Source of the DNA: Bin87 sp965220095
GTDB taxonomy: Bacteria; Chloroflexota; Dehalococcoidia; Lucifugimonadales; UBA3495
DNA length: 64,000 bases
Assembly (NCBI GenBank): GCA_965220095.1
Contig: OZ244805.1
Coordinates: forward strand, 2,418,001-2,482,000
Reading direction: 5' to 3'
In this document: positions 36,548 to 44,963 of the stretch, piece by piece
How the letters are laid out: each line of letters begins with the position of its first letter
Position numbering within the stretch: position 1 is the stretch's first letter
Program-made: the position numbers and the translations under genes
The notes under the pieces: generated by a model
Databases searched by the model: none
Seen by the model: the letters and a program-made list of their open reading frames with translations, nothing else
Told to the model about the DNA's origin: nothing

Positions 36548-36966
36548 TCATCCCGTCCGCCGGCGCCGTTGCCGTGCGTCCAAGTCTTGGCACTCCTGGC
36601 AGGTATTCCCCAGCTTCCCGTCCGGCAGCAGCATCTTGTCGTTGCCACACTCGCAGGTGCGGTCGAGGATCTCGAGCGCCCGGTCGAATCGAGGTTCCGG
36701 TTGTTGTCCGGTCTGCAGTGCTGGTCGACCAACTCTCGGTACCGTTTGGTGAATCTGGCGTAGGCGGTGGACGGTTGTCCAGCTTCAACATCAGCCCGGC
36801 CGTGGCTGACCCAGTTCGAAATGGTGTGGTCGTGGACGGTGCCGCGGTATTGCTCCGCCTTACGGGTGATGTCTCGGTACGTTCCGTCGCTTTCAGGGAT
36901 TGCTCTAATTACTGCCACGATGTTTTCGGCGGTGAACAGTCCGACGCCTCGTGTCGTGTTCGGCAT
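36548..36966 (-). pseudogene. HTH/zinc-cysteine protein, paralogue 1 (one-base deletion)
   Basis: The start MPNTTRGVGLFTAENIVAVI leads to a helix-turn-helix-like stretch (AEQYRGTVHDHTISNWVSHG), STAYARFTKRYRELVDQHC and, after a one-base shift near 36690, RALEILDRTCECGNDKMLLP and DGKLGNTCQECQDLDARQRR. The four Cys (CEC, CQEC) form a likely zinc site. The layout (HTH, 'YARF' helix, zinc knuckle) resembles small terminase-like phage proteins. It could be a sequencing error, but paralogue 2 is also frameshifted. It lies downstream of a terminator, as do its relatives. Confidence 0.6.
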
Positions 36967-37094
36967 GGTGGTCCGGTACTGCTGGTGTTGGTCTTCTTCG
37001 TGTGGGCGGTGCTGTCGGCTGCCTCTGGGCCGTTGGAGTCTGCAAGGTGCTCTGGCGGGCTCTCTGGCCTACTGTGTGGTTCTCTTTGGGCATC

Positions 37095-37123
37095 AAAAAG
37101 GGCGGCTCAATCGAGCCGCCCTT
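37095..37123 (-). terminator. Rho-independent terminator, leftward
   Basis: Stem AAGGGCGGCTC / GAGCCGCCCTT with an AATC loop, followed on the reverse strand by TTTTT. It ends leftward transcription from the histidine kinase gene before the HTH gene at 36966. A near copy of the stem recurs at 42943-42970 and 44511-44536. Confidence 0.82.
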
Positions 37124-37489
37124 CGTGGGTGGGTTTCTAGTGTTGGTCGGTGGCGGCCGTCGGCGCCGTCGGTCGGCGACAAGTTTCATTGAGGAGCCCT
37201 GGTACGCGGCTTGGTACGGTAGCCATATATCGTTTGAGGTGATTTCGCTACTCACCAATCGCTTGAGAAGCGACTGGAATCAGCCCAATCCGTGACGGAT
37301 CCCGTTTCACCGCTACCTCTTCGTGTTTAGCAAAATGGCTCCGTCGAAGCTGTGTCTGGTTGGCGCACCCTTTACGGGTGGTTGGTCAATCCCGCTATGG
37401 ATCGTTTGGATGTAAACATGGACAGAGGATTGAGCTCTCGCCATCTTCGGCAAGTTGCGCTGGACGTATTCTGGATTGTTACCGAGATG
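37124..37489. other. Region downstream of the histidine kinase; no gene seen
   Basis: About 365 bases between the kinase stop and the terminator. No response-regulator or other frame is recognisable. Confidence 0.4.
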
Positions 37490-38782
37490 TCACGAGTCGG
37501 TCTTCCCAACATCGTAGTCGGCGTCGGCCTTTTTGGTGTGCGGCAGGATCACCGTCATCTCGGTGTATTCACCGTGCCTGGACTCTGGGATTATGATGCC
37601 GCCGTGCTCCCTCACGATGTCGTAGGACAGGCTCAGGCCCAGGCCGGTATTCCATTGGGTGTCCTTGGTGGTGAAGAACGGGTTGAAGATGCGGTCCATC
37701 ATCTCGGGAGCGATCCCGGTCCCGTTGTCTCTCACTCGTATCCTTGCACCGTCTGGGGTCTGGCGGGTTTCGATCTGGAGCTTGGGCAGGTAGCCTTCCC
37801 CTTTGTGCCTGGCCTTTTGCGACATCGCCTGGCAGGCGTTGTTGACCAGTTGTGTGAATACCCTGGCGAGGTCTTCTGGAATGACGTTTATCGGTTCCAG
37901 GTCATCGGCCAGGTCCTGCTGGATCTCGACGCTGAACTCTGGCTCTTGGGCCTTGACTGCCTGCCAAGCCCGGTTGATCTGGTTGGCCAGCAGAAGGTTG
38001 ACGTCGGTCTTGCTGAAGACTCCGTTGCCTTGGCGTCCGATGGCCGTCATGTCGGAGACGATCCGGTTGGCCCGGTCGCTGTTGTGTACGATGCGCTGCA
38101 TATTCTCCATGAGTTGTCGGGTCAGTTCGGCTCTCTCGGTGGAGTTCGGCGCCTCTTCCTCTCCGGTGATTTCATCCAGTTCCCTGGCGATGTCCTCTGA
38201 GATCTGGGCGAAGTTCTGGATGATGTTGAGCGGGTTCCGCATCTCGTGGGCGACTCCGGCGGAGAGTTCGCCCAGTTCGGCCAGCTTCTTCTGCGCGACG
38301 ACCCGGTCCTGGGTCCGTCGCAGTTCTGTGAGAGTGCCCTCGAGTTCCTGGTTCTTGTCCCGGAGCTTGTCGGAGAGCTGCTGCACCCGTTCCATCTGCA
38401 TGGCCCGGATACAGGTCTGCCGCACGGCTTCCAACGCGTGGAGCGCCTTGGCTATTTCGTCGTTGCCCTTGGGTTCAACCCTGAATTCCAGGTCGCCCAT
38501 GCCCAGCCGGCGTATCCAGACTTCTCCCTCGACGGTACGGACGCTTACCCTGACGAGAATCCAGACCATGAACATGGCGACCGTCAGGGCCGTGGCTGGG
38601 ATGGCGGCGTCGGCGACGCCGCCGTTCACGATGTTCTGTACGGTGTTGCCTATCAAGAGCAGGATTATGATCAATAGGCACACGACGATCTTGACCGTGT
38701 TCCGCCTCGGGGAGAACTTGGCCATCCCGAAGGGGTCGTTGCCTTCTATCGGTTGGTCAAAGGGCTGGCTCTGTCCGGTCAT
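37490..38782 (-). CDS. Membrane sensor histidine kinase
   Basis: A 430-residue sensor kinase. Two membrane helices (~31-50 and ~62-80) enclose almost no extracellular loop, so it probably senses within the membrane. A HAMP-like region and coiled coil (to ~165) precede the HisKA box GVAHEMRNPLNII with phospho-acceptor His179. The ATP domain shows the N box QLVNNACQAM, G1 VRDNGTGIAP, an F box FNPFFTTK and G2 GLGLSLSYDI. A GAGGAG site precedes the start. No response regulator is adjacent, so its partner is elsewhere (orphan kinase). Confidence 0.92.
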   Translation of the reverse strand: MTGQSQPFDQPIEGNDPFGMAKFSPRRNTVKIVVCLLIIILLLIGNTVQNIVNGGVADAAIPATALTVAMFMVWILVRVSVRTVEGEVWIRRLGMGDLEFRVEPKGNDEIAKALHALEAVRQTCIRAMQMERVQQLSDKLRDKNQELEGTLTELRRTQDRVVAQKKLAELGELSAGVAHEMRNPLNIIQNFAQISEDIARELDEITGEEEAPNSTERAELTRQLMENMQRIVHNSDRANRIVSDMTAIGRQGNGVFSKTDVNLLLANQINRAWQAVKAQEPEFSVEIQQDLADDLEPINVIPEDLARVFTQLVNNACQAMSQKARHKGEGYLPKLQIETRQTPDGARIRVRDNGTGIAPEMMDRIFNPFFTTKDTQWNTGLGLSLSYDIVREHGGIIIPESRHGEYTEMTVILPHTKKADADYDVGKTDS

Positions 38783-39134
38783 CCTGCCTGTCTCCTCAGT
38801 GATCCGTGGTTCTGATGGGTTCTTGCTTGGCGGAGTTTATTCGGGATGCCGGCGGACCTGGAATACCGGTTCGTGGGCGTGGACCAGTGTGGGTTTGTTC
38901 CCGGTTTCCAGGCGGTGCTCTGGCGGCGGCAGTTAGGCTATGGCTATCAGGCATATCTTGGGTGGCACGGTTTTGTTGCCGCCCTTGACGTTTCTGGTGC
39001 CGAAAGAGGTGTTCAACAGCGCCAGCGGCGGTGAAAAATGAGGCAGTCCCGGGAAGAGGGATTCCGTCGCCCGGCCCATCGATTTCAGTTGCCGCTCAGG
39101 CGGTGGTCGAGTAGCGAAATCGCCTCCCCAAAAG
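38783..39134. other. Intergenic region upstream of the kinase and an IS1380 fragment
   Basis: About 350 bases containing the kinase promoter region and probably the left flank of the IS1380 fragment. No terminal repeat or promoter pair was confidently identified. Confidence 0.35.
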
Positions 39135-39455
39135 ATGCTATCAGATAACCACCCCGACCGTATCCACGTCGCCTTTGACGACCACCGCCTGGTGGCCAAT
39201 GCTGGGCTGCTTCTGCCAGCTACGCTGGGCCAGCATCTGGGCCTGCCCGAACTGGTTGACCGGCGCCTGGACCTGGGCGACGCCCCAGGTCGCGCCAACA
39301 CCGGCGACAAGGTGATGACGCTGGTGGCGTCTGCGCTGGCTGGCGGCGACTGCATCGACGACGCCGACGCGTTGCGCGCTGGCGGGACGGCTGGCGCCAT
39401 CGGCTGCGTGGTCAAGGTGCCATCCACCCTGGGTACCTTCCTGTTGCGGTCCTGA
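39135..39455 (+). pseudogene. IS1380-family transposase N-terminal fragment
   Basis: The frame reads DRIHVAFDDHRLVANAGLLL, PATLGQHLGLPELVDRRLDL, KVMTLVASALAGGDCIDDAD and VVKVPSTLGTFL, the N-terminal ~100 residues of an IS1380-type transposase. The remaining ~350 residues are missing. The break is followed at once by a 105-bp repeat that recurs at 61781-61886, perhaps the element's other end. Confidence 0.8.
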
Positions 39456-39456
39456 A

Positions 39457-39562
39457 AAACGCGCTCTCAGGCCGGTTTAATGCCCGGGATGACTTGTGAG
39501 TCGTCCAAGTGGCAAAAAAGCCGTCACAGCTCGTATTTGTACCCTCTATGGCGATTTCTCAG
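39457..39562. repeat. 105-bp dispersed repeat, copy 1
   Basis: It starts ACGCGCTCTCAGGC, contains GATGACTTGTGAGTCGTCCA and ends CCCTCTATGGCGATTT. A second copy at 61781-61886 is ~85 % identical. It includes a small inverted repeat (GACTTGTGAGTC). It may be the 3' end of an IS1380-type element. Confidence 0.7.
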
Positions 39563-39695
39563 CAATATCTGGTGGCCAGTTTTTGGTTCTTGGGCCGGGG
39601 CGGCTTTGTACAAAAATTGTTGCTTGTGCTTGGTTCGCTGTTGGAGATGGTCTTGGCTGGCGACGAGCGCTGGAGTCGTGGGATCGGCGAATTGG

Positions 39696-40052
39696 CTAGA
39701 GGCGTAGCAGGTTGGTGGGTATCAGTCGTCCCGCCAGGGGGTCTACAGCGAGGGCGGCCTGCTCCAGGGAGACTACGCCAAGCAGGCTTGGTTCGTTCTC
39801 CTCTGCGAATATGACCGGAGTGTGGAACTGCAGCCCTTGCAGCCTGATGGTGGCTTCTCCCACGTCGACGGGGACGATTCTGCCGTCGGCAGTCTCGGAG
39901 GGTAGCGACCTTTCGACCGGTATTCCCAGCCTCTGGAGCATTGCCCTGGGGACTGCCGTGTAGGTTGAGCCGGTGTCGACCGTGACATCGAGTTCCTCGA
40001 ACTGCCGTCCCTGCGGGTCGCCGACTCCTATGGTGACTTTTACGGTTCCCAT
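39696..40052 (-). CDS. Retropepsin-like aspartic protease (clan AA), copy 2
   Basis: A 118-residue paralogue of 34377-34733 with LDVTVDTGSTYTAVPRAMLQ (catalytic Asp26), PSETADGRIVPVDVGEATIR and PSLLGVVSLEQAALAVDPLA. The start at 40052 follows GAGGGGAAA. Both copies are intact while most neighbours are damaged, which suggests selection for the protein. It is flanked by an IS1380 fragment and an IS701-type MITE. Confidence 0.85.
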   Translation of the reverse strand: MGTVKVTIGVGDPQGRQFEELDVTVDTGSTYTAVPRAMLQRLGIPVERSLPSETADGRIVPVDVGEATIRLQGLQFHTPVIFAEENEPSLLGVVSLEQAALAVDPLAGRLIPTNLLRL

Positions 40053-40186
40053 GGCGTTTCCCCTCGGGTTGTCTCGGTTGAGCTTGCTGCCGGGGCGGGT
40101 CGCTGCGGGGTGTGGTGGCTGCTCCAGTTTTGCGGGTCCTGCGGCGTTTGTCCATTTCTGAGCAAGGCCAGTTTTCCCATGCTTAG

Positions 40187-40322
40187 TATTGCAACGACGG
40201 TTTAACGGACCGCTTCGGGAAAGCTTCGTAGCGCCAGGGCTGATGGGACAGTTGCCCGATGTACATTTACGAAGGAAATGGGCCAACAGCAAGCCTCGCA
40301 TCTTAAATGCGTCGTTGTAATA
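40187..40322. repeat. IS701-type MITE, 136 bp, copy 1
   Basis: Ends TATTGCAACGACGG and CGTCGTTGTAATA match the IS701 ends at 16488/17946. TTAG is duplicated on both sides (40183-40186, 40323-40326), a YTAR target. No coding. The same-length relative is at 61629-61764. Confidence 0.88.
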
Positions 40323-40547
40323 TTAGGTGTCTCCAAGTCTATCGGGGCGTTCAGTGGACGAACAATGCCGGGTGTCGGCCGTTCGACGTCCGACCGTTAG
40401 AAGTCGAGGGTTTCCCCCTTGGTGCAACGTCGGTTCGTCCACTCGTTCTGGACAATCAGCGGCACTGATGTCGTGGAAGCGACATTCCTGTCTGCTGGGC
40501 ACTCGGGTGGGCGGCTTGTCGGCCGCCAGTCTGCGGATCAATGCTCC
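40323..40547 (-). pseudogene. C-terminal remnant of a Cas4-like nuclease (second copy)
   Basis: The frame reads IRRLAADKPPTRVPSRQECR followed by FHDISAADCPERVDE, nearly identical to the end of the nuclease at 43202-43924, but one cluster Cys is His (CRFH for CRFC). The upstream ~170 codons are replaced by MITE 2 at 40548. The stop lies in the TTAG of the IS701-type MITE. Dead copy. Confidence 0.8.
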
Positions 40548-40697
40548 TAAACTAAAGCCAAGGTGGGATGTACATTTAAGTGGCGATGATGATCAGCTGG
40601 GTTAAGCCCGTGAATTCCTCTCATCCGTACTTGGAGAGCGACCCGGCTCCGTCGTTTGACCCCCACCATCTGCGCATTTCACCTTGGCTTTAGTTTA
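40548..40697. repeat. MITE 2 of the IS630-like family (150 bp)
   Basis: Same ends (TAAACTAAAGCCAAGGTG and reverse complement) and nearly the same interior as MITE 1, differing at a few positions. It adjoins the broken nuclease copy. Confidence 0.9.
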
Positions 40698-40737
40698 GGC
40701 GGCCCTCACCCCAGCCCTCTCCCAGAGGGAGAGGGAG

Positions 40738-41343
40738 TTAGAGGCTAGTGGTCGTCAGCAACAGCATCGTTGCGCCGGCGATTAGCGGGATGGTCAGGTT
40801 GTCGTCGACGGGTATCGGGGCCAATTCCACCGCGGCAGCAACGAAGGCGGTTGCTACCATAGCCCAGGTCCATTGGCCGTAGCCCAGAGCCGACACCACC
40901 GCCCAAACCGCCAGCGCTGCCACGATGAAGGCCGCCGACCCAACTGGCGATTTACCCCAAAGTCGCGGGCCCGGCGCGCGCATTCCGACCAGCGCGGCCA
41001 CCGGGTCGCCGACGGCTACGAATAGCAAAACTGGTATCGCAACGTCGGGGCCGAAGAAATAGAAGGCAAAGAACGCGGCGATGAAGAAATATGTTGCACC
41101 CGTAATCTCCGCCGTTTCGGAAGTTTTCAGAATCGGCGCGAATACCCGCAAAAATAAATGGTTTAGCCAGCCAACCCGGAACCGGCCGGTCTCCAGTGCC
41201 AGTGACAGCAGCGCGCCGCCGCCGAGTATTAGCATGTACTGCGTTTCGGGTATGGCGAACGCCAGCAGGGTAGTTGCGCTGGCAGCTACAAAGTGGAACA
41301 AACGACGCCAGGTGGGCGGCGGGGCATCCAGTGGGCGGTTCAT
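40738..41343 (-). CDS. Diacylglycerol/polyprenol kinase family integral membrane protein
   Basis: A 201-residue protein with about six hydrophobic helices. Family landmarks are TGATYFFIAAFFAFYFFGPD in mid-protein, VAVGDPVAALVGMR (the GD-containing loop) and DDNLTIPLIAGATML near the C-terminus, as in the dolichol/phytol kinase and CTP-dependent diacylglycerol kinase superfamily. It would phosphorylate a lipid alcohol in the membrane; the exact lipid is not determinable. No ribosome site is obvious at 41343. It appears intact and chromosomal in character. Confidence 0.8.
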   Translation of the reverse strand: MNRPLDAPPPTWRRLFHFVAASATTLLAFAIPETQYMLILGGGALLSLALETGRFRVGWLNHLFLRVFAPILKTSETAEITGATYFFIAAFFAFYFFGPDVAIPVLLFVAVGDPVAALVGMRAPGPRLWGKSPVGSAAFIVAALAVWAVVSALGYGQWTWAMVATAFVAAAVELAPIPVDDNLTIPLIAGATMLLLTTTSL

Positions 41344-41485
41344 ACGAGGGCGACATGATGAGTTTGTCGAACCACAGGCGACCGTCCTTCGACCGGCTCA
41401 GGACGCGCGGGTAGGGTCGACTCTCTCGATTTCGCAAAAGTCTCGCTCGAGGAGGCCGAGTTGTCGGAATCCGCCACGAACCGGG

Positions 41486-42130
41486 TTAGAAATCAATCGT
41501 AACCGTGTCGCCCGCGGCCCAGCGGAGCGACCTGATCATGGTGCCCTGGGGGACTTCAAAAACCATCCAGCCGTCCAGACCCGTGCCCTGGGGTAGCTGC
41601 TGCGAATATTGCACCAGTTTAGGCTGGCCGTCGGGCTGGATTTCATCGAAGGTCTGGTTCCACAGGAATTCGACGCACTCTGTGGGTTTCTCCGGATTGA
41701 CCGGCACTGTGCAGTGGTCGCCCGGTTTTTCGGGCACGCCGGCGGGTTTGGCACGCTCACCGACGTTGATGGGGAAGTAGCGGCCTTGCAAGAAATCCCG
41801 CAACTGGGCGGATTGCTCGTCCACGTTGACCGCTGCGGTGGTGGCGGTTCCCGCCGGATAGACGTTGCCGTGGTCGGTTGTCCATGACGGATATTCCTCG
41901 CTGGACTTGGCCCACATGACGCGGTAGTCCCTGGGCGCTAATTCGGGCGCGTCCCAGCTGATGAGCAGGTCGCCGTCGTCGTTGTGGCTCAGCTGCAGGT
42001 TGCTGATTGCCCTGCCTACGACCTGTGCGTTGGCGGTGCCGGACTGCGTTACGGCCACAACAACGGCCAGCAAGGCGGCCACCACAACCGATAGGGCAAT
42101 TATGCTCGTAATCTTTCTCGTTATTCTCAA
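41486..42130 (-). CDS. Secreted FN3-type protein, shortened
   Basis: A 214-residue exported protein. The signal peptide (TSIIALSVVVAALLAVVVAV, cleavage after ANA) leads to the first half of an FN3 domain (NLQLSHNDDGDLLISWDAPE, PRDYRVMWAKSSEEYPSW). This passes abruptly at ~residue 85 into a beta domain with two Cys (GDHCTVPVNPEKPTECVEFL) ending DGWMVFEVPQGTMIRSLRW, like DUF4352-type domains. The unusual join suggests an internal deletion of other FN3 units. The start is a TTG with a GAGG site. Confidence 0.65.
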   Translation of the reverse strand: MRITRKITSIIALSVVVAALLAVVVAVTQSGTANAQVVGRAISNLQLSHNDDGDLLISWDAPELAPRDYRVMWAKSSEEYPSWTTDHGNVYPAGTATTAAVNVDEQSAQLRDFLQGRYFPINVGERAKPAGVPEKPGDHCTVPVNPEKPTECVEFLWNQTFDEIQPDGQPKLVQYSQQLPQGTGLDGWMVFEVPQGTMIRSLRWAAGDTVTIDF

Positions 42131-42703
42131 TTGGATTGCCTCGTTGATTGGTGGTTACTCTTGTTTCCGGGAAACGGCCTGGTTTGGATTAGGCAGCACG
42201 ACCGGTCTAGGGGGATCTTTCCCCTCGGTGGTTGTCCCTGGTTGAGATTACGGCGTGTTCCACTCCGCGCCCGTGGCCACGACACTGGGTAGTTCACATT
42301 ATGGCGAAATGACAGTGGCTACTTGGTTTTATGCGCTGTCCCGGGCATGTTTGGTCCCGAAATGGCCCATGCTGCTGTGCAGGTAAACGCCGGCCTAACA
42401 ATCCCGTCGGGCCGGCGTTTTGTACGCATGGTGGAAGGCTGTAAGAAGCCTTGCCGGAATAGACGTCAGGGTTGCCCAGGACGGCGGCAAGGCTAGGAAA
42501 GCGGCCTTTCGCTGATGCGAACCGGAACTAGATTTGCGCTGACGGTTACGGTCGAGACGGTCTGGAACGACTGTTGCTTTTGCACTGCCTAACAGGATCT
42601 CGGTGCAATCGCCCGCCTCCCCGTACTTGGGCGGCCGCCTTGTGTTTCGCAGATGCCCGTGGGTATTTTATAATTTCGCACCACAGATATTTGGAGTCGC
42701 GCT
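42131..42703. other. Intergenic region with a terminator
   Basis: About 570 bases between divergent genes. It contains the hairpin at 42386-42421. No other gene recognised. Confidence 0.4.
42386..42421. terminator. Terminator-like hairpin
   Basis: Stem AAACGCCGGCC / GGCCGGCGTTT with a ~13-base loop; T-rich on both sides after the stem, so it could act in either direction. Confidence 0.65.
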
Positions 42704-42922
42704 ATGCCTAGAGGTGGCGGAAACGACGACAACCGTGCCGATCAGATGAACCCTAACAACGACGCTTACTGGGAATCACGCGGTTATGATGGTCGTCCCG
42801 ATGATTGGGAGGGCCGGGGCGATGATGATGATGATGACGGGGATGACGACAACCGCGCAAACCAGCTCAATCCCAACAACGATGCCTACCGGGCGTCGCG
42901 TGGCGAGGAGCGGTCTGGTTAG
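42704..42922 (+). CDS. Small acidic protein with twin NPNNDAY motifs
   Basis: A 72-residue protein made of two copies of a motif, DNRADQMNPNNDAYWESRG and DNRANQLNPNNDAYRASRG, separated by a very acidic linker (GRGDDDDDDGDDD). A TTTGGAG site precedes the ATG. Short proteins with DNR.NQ.NPNN.AY..SRG are scattered in bacterial genomes, but I know no function. It is followed at once by a perfect 28-bp palindrome. Confidence 0.7.
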   Translation: MPRGGGNDDNRADQMNPNNDAYWESRGYDGRPDDWEGRGDDDDDDGDDDNRANQLNPNNDAYRASRGEERSG

Positions 42923-42942
42923 TTCATCGTCTGGTAGATGTT

Positions 42943-42970
42943 GATGGGCGGCTCAATTGAGCCGCCCATC
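42943..42970. terminator. Perfect 28-bp palindrome, probable terminator
   Basis: GATGGGCGGCTCAA joined directly to its reverse complement. It lies 21 bases after the stop of the acidic protein and resembles the stems at 37095 and 44511. No T run follows, so an RNA-processing or protein-binding role remains possible. Confidence 0.55.
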
Positions 42971-43201
42971 GTGGGTTGGTTTTGCCCTAACGTCGGTCGG
43001 TGTCGTCCGGCACCGCGGAAGGGCTTAGTTTCCGCCGGAGACAGCCTCTGGTGCGTTTTAGGGCTGCTGGAGTATTTTCCTCTGCCCTTTTGGTACATGA
43101 GAGCGTCCGGGGCCGTTTACGGGCAATTCCGGCGGTCTCGATGCTTTGCAGGCGGAGCTTCTTCCGGTCTCGCCAAGCGGGTCAGATTCGGTTACTTCAG
43201 C

Positions 43202-43924
43202 TCAGAAGTCGGAGGTCGTTCCCTCTCGGGGTTCTGCGTCGCCGTCCACGCGCTCCGGGCAATCTGCTGCGCTGATGTCGCAGAAGCGACACTCCTGTCT
43301 GCTCGGCACTCGGGCGGGCGGCTGGTCGGCCGCCAGTATGCGGATCAACGCTCCCAGGTTCTGTATGAACTGGTCGTCCACCGCCTCCGCCGGTATGCGG
43401 ACCGTGTGGTCCAAGTAGGTGGCCTGCCCGCTGAGTTTGAGAGTCCGGTAACGCTCCAGCGCTCTCGGGATGGCGTACAGGTAAATCATCACCTGTACGA
43501 CGTGACTGGGGCTGTCCTGCCCGGTCTTCGCGTCGACGATGACCGCCTGGCCGTCCCGCTGCGTGATCAGGTCGGGCTTGCCCGCCAGCGTTGCCGACCT
43601 CCCCTGGAGCTGGAAGCTGTTCTGTCCCTCGATGTTCACATCAAAGCCACCGTGCTTCCAGTTTGCTTTTCGCTTGTTGAGGAGCGCGGTGTGGTTCAGC
43701 ATCCACTGGGCTTGGTTGAACTCGGACGGGGTTCTGGTCCAGTCCTGGTAATGGGCCTTGAACCAGATGGCCCACTCGCACGAGTTCTCGCCGGTCAGCA
43801 GCCTGGGCAGCCAGGTCGCCCAGATGTACGGAGATTCTCGCGGGATGGCCACGTTCGCCTCGGGGATGGGGATGTCTCCGAGTCTATTTGCGGCCGTGTC
43901 GGCGCCGCAAGGGCTGGCTGTCAT
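43202..43924 (-). CDS. Cas4/AddB-like PD-(D/E)XK nuclease with a cysteine cluster
   Basis: A ~240-residue predicted nuclease. The PD-(D/E)XK core is GKPDLITQRDGQAVIVDAKT (Asp, Asp-x-Lys) followed by VVQVMIYLYA, the QxxxY motif of RecB/Cas4-type nucleases. One Cys lies before the core (GENSCEWAIWFKAHYQ) and three follow it (QECRFCDISAADC), the 1+3 arrangement that binds an Fe-S cluster in Cas4 and AddB. No helicase domain is attached. It lies ~45 bases downstream of the HTH/zinc gene on the same strand. A broken second copy is at 40323-40547. Role: DNA end processing in a mobile element or defence context. Confidence 0.85.
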   Translation of the reverse strand: MTASPCGADTAANRLGDIPIPEANVAIPRESPYIWATWLPRLLTGENSCEWAIWFKAHYQDWTRTPSEFNQAQWMLNHTALLNKRKANWKHGGFDVNIEGQNSFQLQGRSATLAGKPDLITQRDGQAVIVDAKTGQDSPSHVVQVMIYLYAIPRALERYRTLKLSGQATYLDHTVRIPAEAVDDQFIQNLGALIRILAADQPPARVPSRQECRFCDISAADCPERVDGDAEPREGTTSDF

Positions 43925-43968
43925 CAATCTGATGGTGCGATCGCGCCGGCTGTGCAGGTTTGGCTACT

Positions 43969-44333
43969 TCATCTGGAACGACGCTGCTGCCGGCCCCGTT
44001 CCTCGATCTCCTGGCACTCGCGGCACTGTTCGGCCAGTTTCCCGTCGGGCATGAGCATCTTGTCGCACTCGCAGGTTCGTTCGAGGATTTCGAGCGCCCG
44101 GTTGAATTCCCGGTTACGGTTGGCGTCGGACCCGCAGTGTTCGGCACGCAGTTGGTCGTATTGTGTGGCGAACCGCGCGTAGGCCGTGTTGTTCCTGCGG
44201 GCTCGGATGCCGGCGCGGCTTCTGTTCAGCCAACTGGATTCGTGTAGGGGCTCAGGATGGCGCCGTGTTCTTGCGCATTGCCGGCGATGTTTTCGGCGGT
44301 GAACAGTCCTATTCCCTGGGTGTGGCTCGCCAT
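43969..44333 (-). pseudogene. HTH/zinc-cysteine protein, paralogue 2 (frameshifted)
   Basis: It starts MASHTQGIGLFTAENIAGNA and, after one shift near 44240, continues SSWLNRSRAGIRARRNNTAY, ARFATQYDQLRAEHCGSDAN and RALEILERTCECDKMLMPDG with CRECQEIEERG. It parallels paralogue 1 (36548-36966), including the CEC/CxEC cysteines. It precedes the Cas4-like nuclease in what looks like an operon. Confidence 0.6.
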
Positions 44334-44510
44334 AGTGCCCTCCAGTTATTACTGGTTGTCCTCTCCTTCGTTGCGGTCGATTCTCTCACAGCGTCGCTGC
44401 TGTGTGGTGGCGTCTCCGCCTGCATATTTTGTCGGGTAGTGACCGTACGCGTGTGCTCGTCGCCTTGGTGGCGTGCTGGGGTCGATTGCACCGTCCACCG
44501 GGCAATAGAA

Positions 44511-44536
44511 ACGGGCGGCTCGACTGGGCCGCCCGT
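44511..44536. terminator. Terminator-like hairpin
   Basis: Stem ACGGGCGGC / GCCGCCCGT with an 8-base loop. It lies between the helical protein gene (44563-44802) and the HTH paralogue 2, the same relative place as the 37095 terminator before paralogue 1. Confidence 0.6.
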
Positions 44537-44562
44537 CCATCATTGCTCTTTTCGTTCGGCGT

Positions 44563-44802
44563 TCAGCGGGCCAATCGGAGGTCCCGCTCGGCCGCTTCTT
44601 CGTTCCCCAGGTTGTGGTGAATCCACGCGCTCAAGTTGTACTGTTCTGGATAGTGGCCCGGTTACAGTTCTATGAACCGGTTCACGTCGCTCAAGGCGTT
44701 CTCCCACTCCGGCGTCGTCAGTTTTGTGAACGTTATTGCACGACGGTCGTACCCTGTCAGGATACGGGCCCGCGCCAAGATGCGCTGATTGTTCGTAGCC
44801 AT
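44563..44802 (-). pseudogene. Short helical protein with an in-frame stop
   Basis: The ATG at 44802 gives ATNNQRILARARILTGYDRR, AITFTKLTTPEWENALSDVN and RFIEL, then TAA, then PGHYPEQYNLSAWIHHNLGN and EEAAERDLRLAR in the same frame to a TGA. One changed base would give a 79-residue, charged, helical protein. Family not recognised; it sits between the HEPN-like gene and the HTH/nuclease pair on the same strand. Confidence 0.5.
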
Positions 44803-44963
44803 GGTTCAGGCTGTTCGGTTGTCCTGTTCCTCCGTGGTTAACTGTATCCGTATCGTTTCTCAGCCATGGCCGCTGCATTCCGTCCAACCAACTGCCGCGT
44901 CAGCCTATTAGCCCAATCCGCTACATCTACAGGGCTGAAAATATGGTTTGGACCTACACCGGG

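Noticed and set aside
34377..40052. Retron, retrotransposon or diversity-generating element suggested by the retropepsin-like proteases
   Set aside because: No reverse transcriptase (YxDD) frame, template repeat or variable repeat was found; this protease family is common as free-standing bacterial genes.
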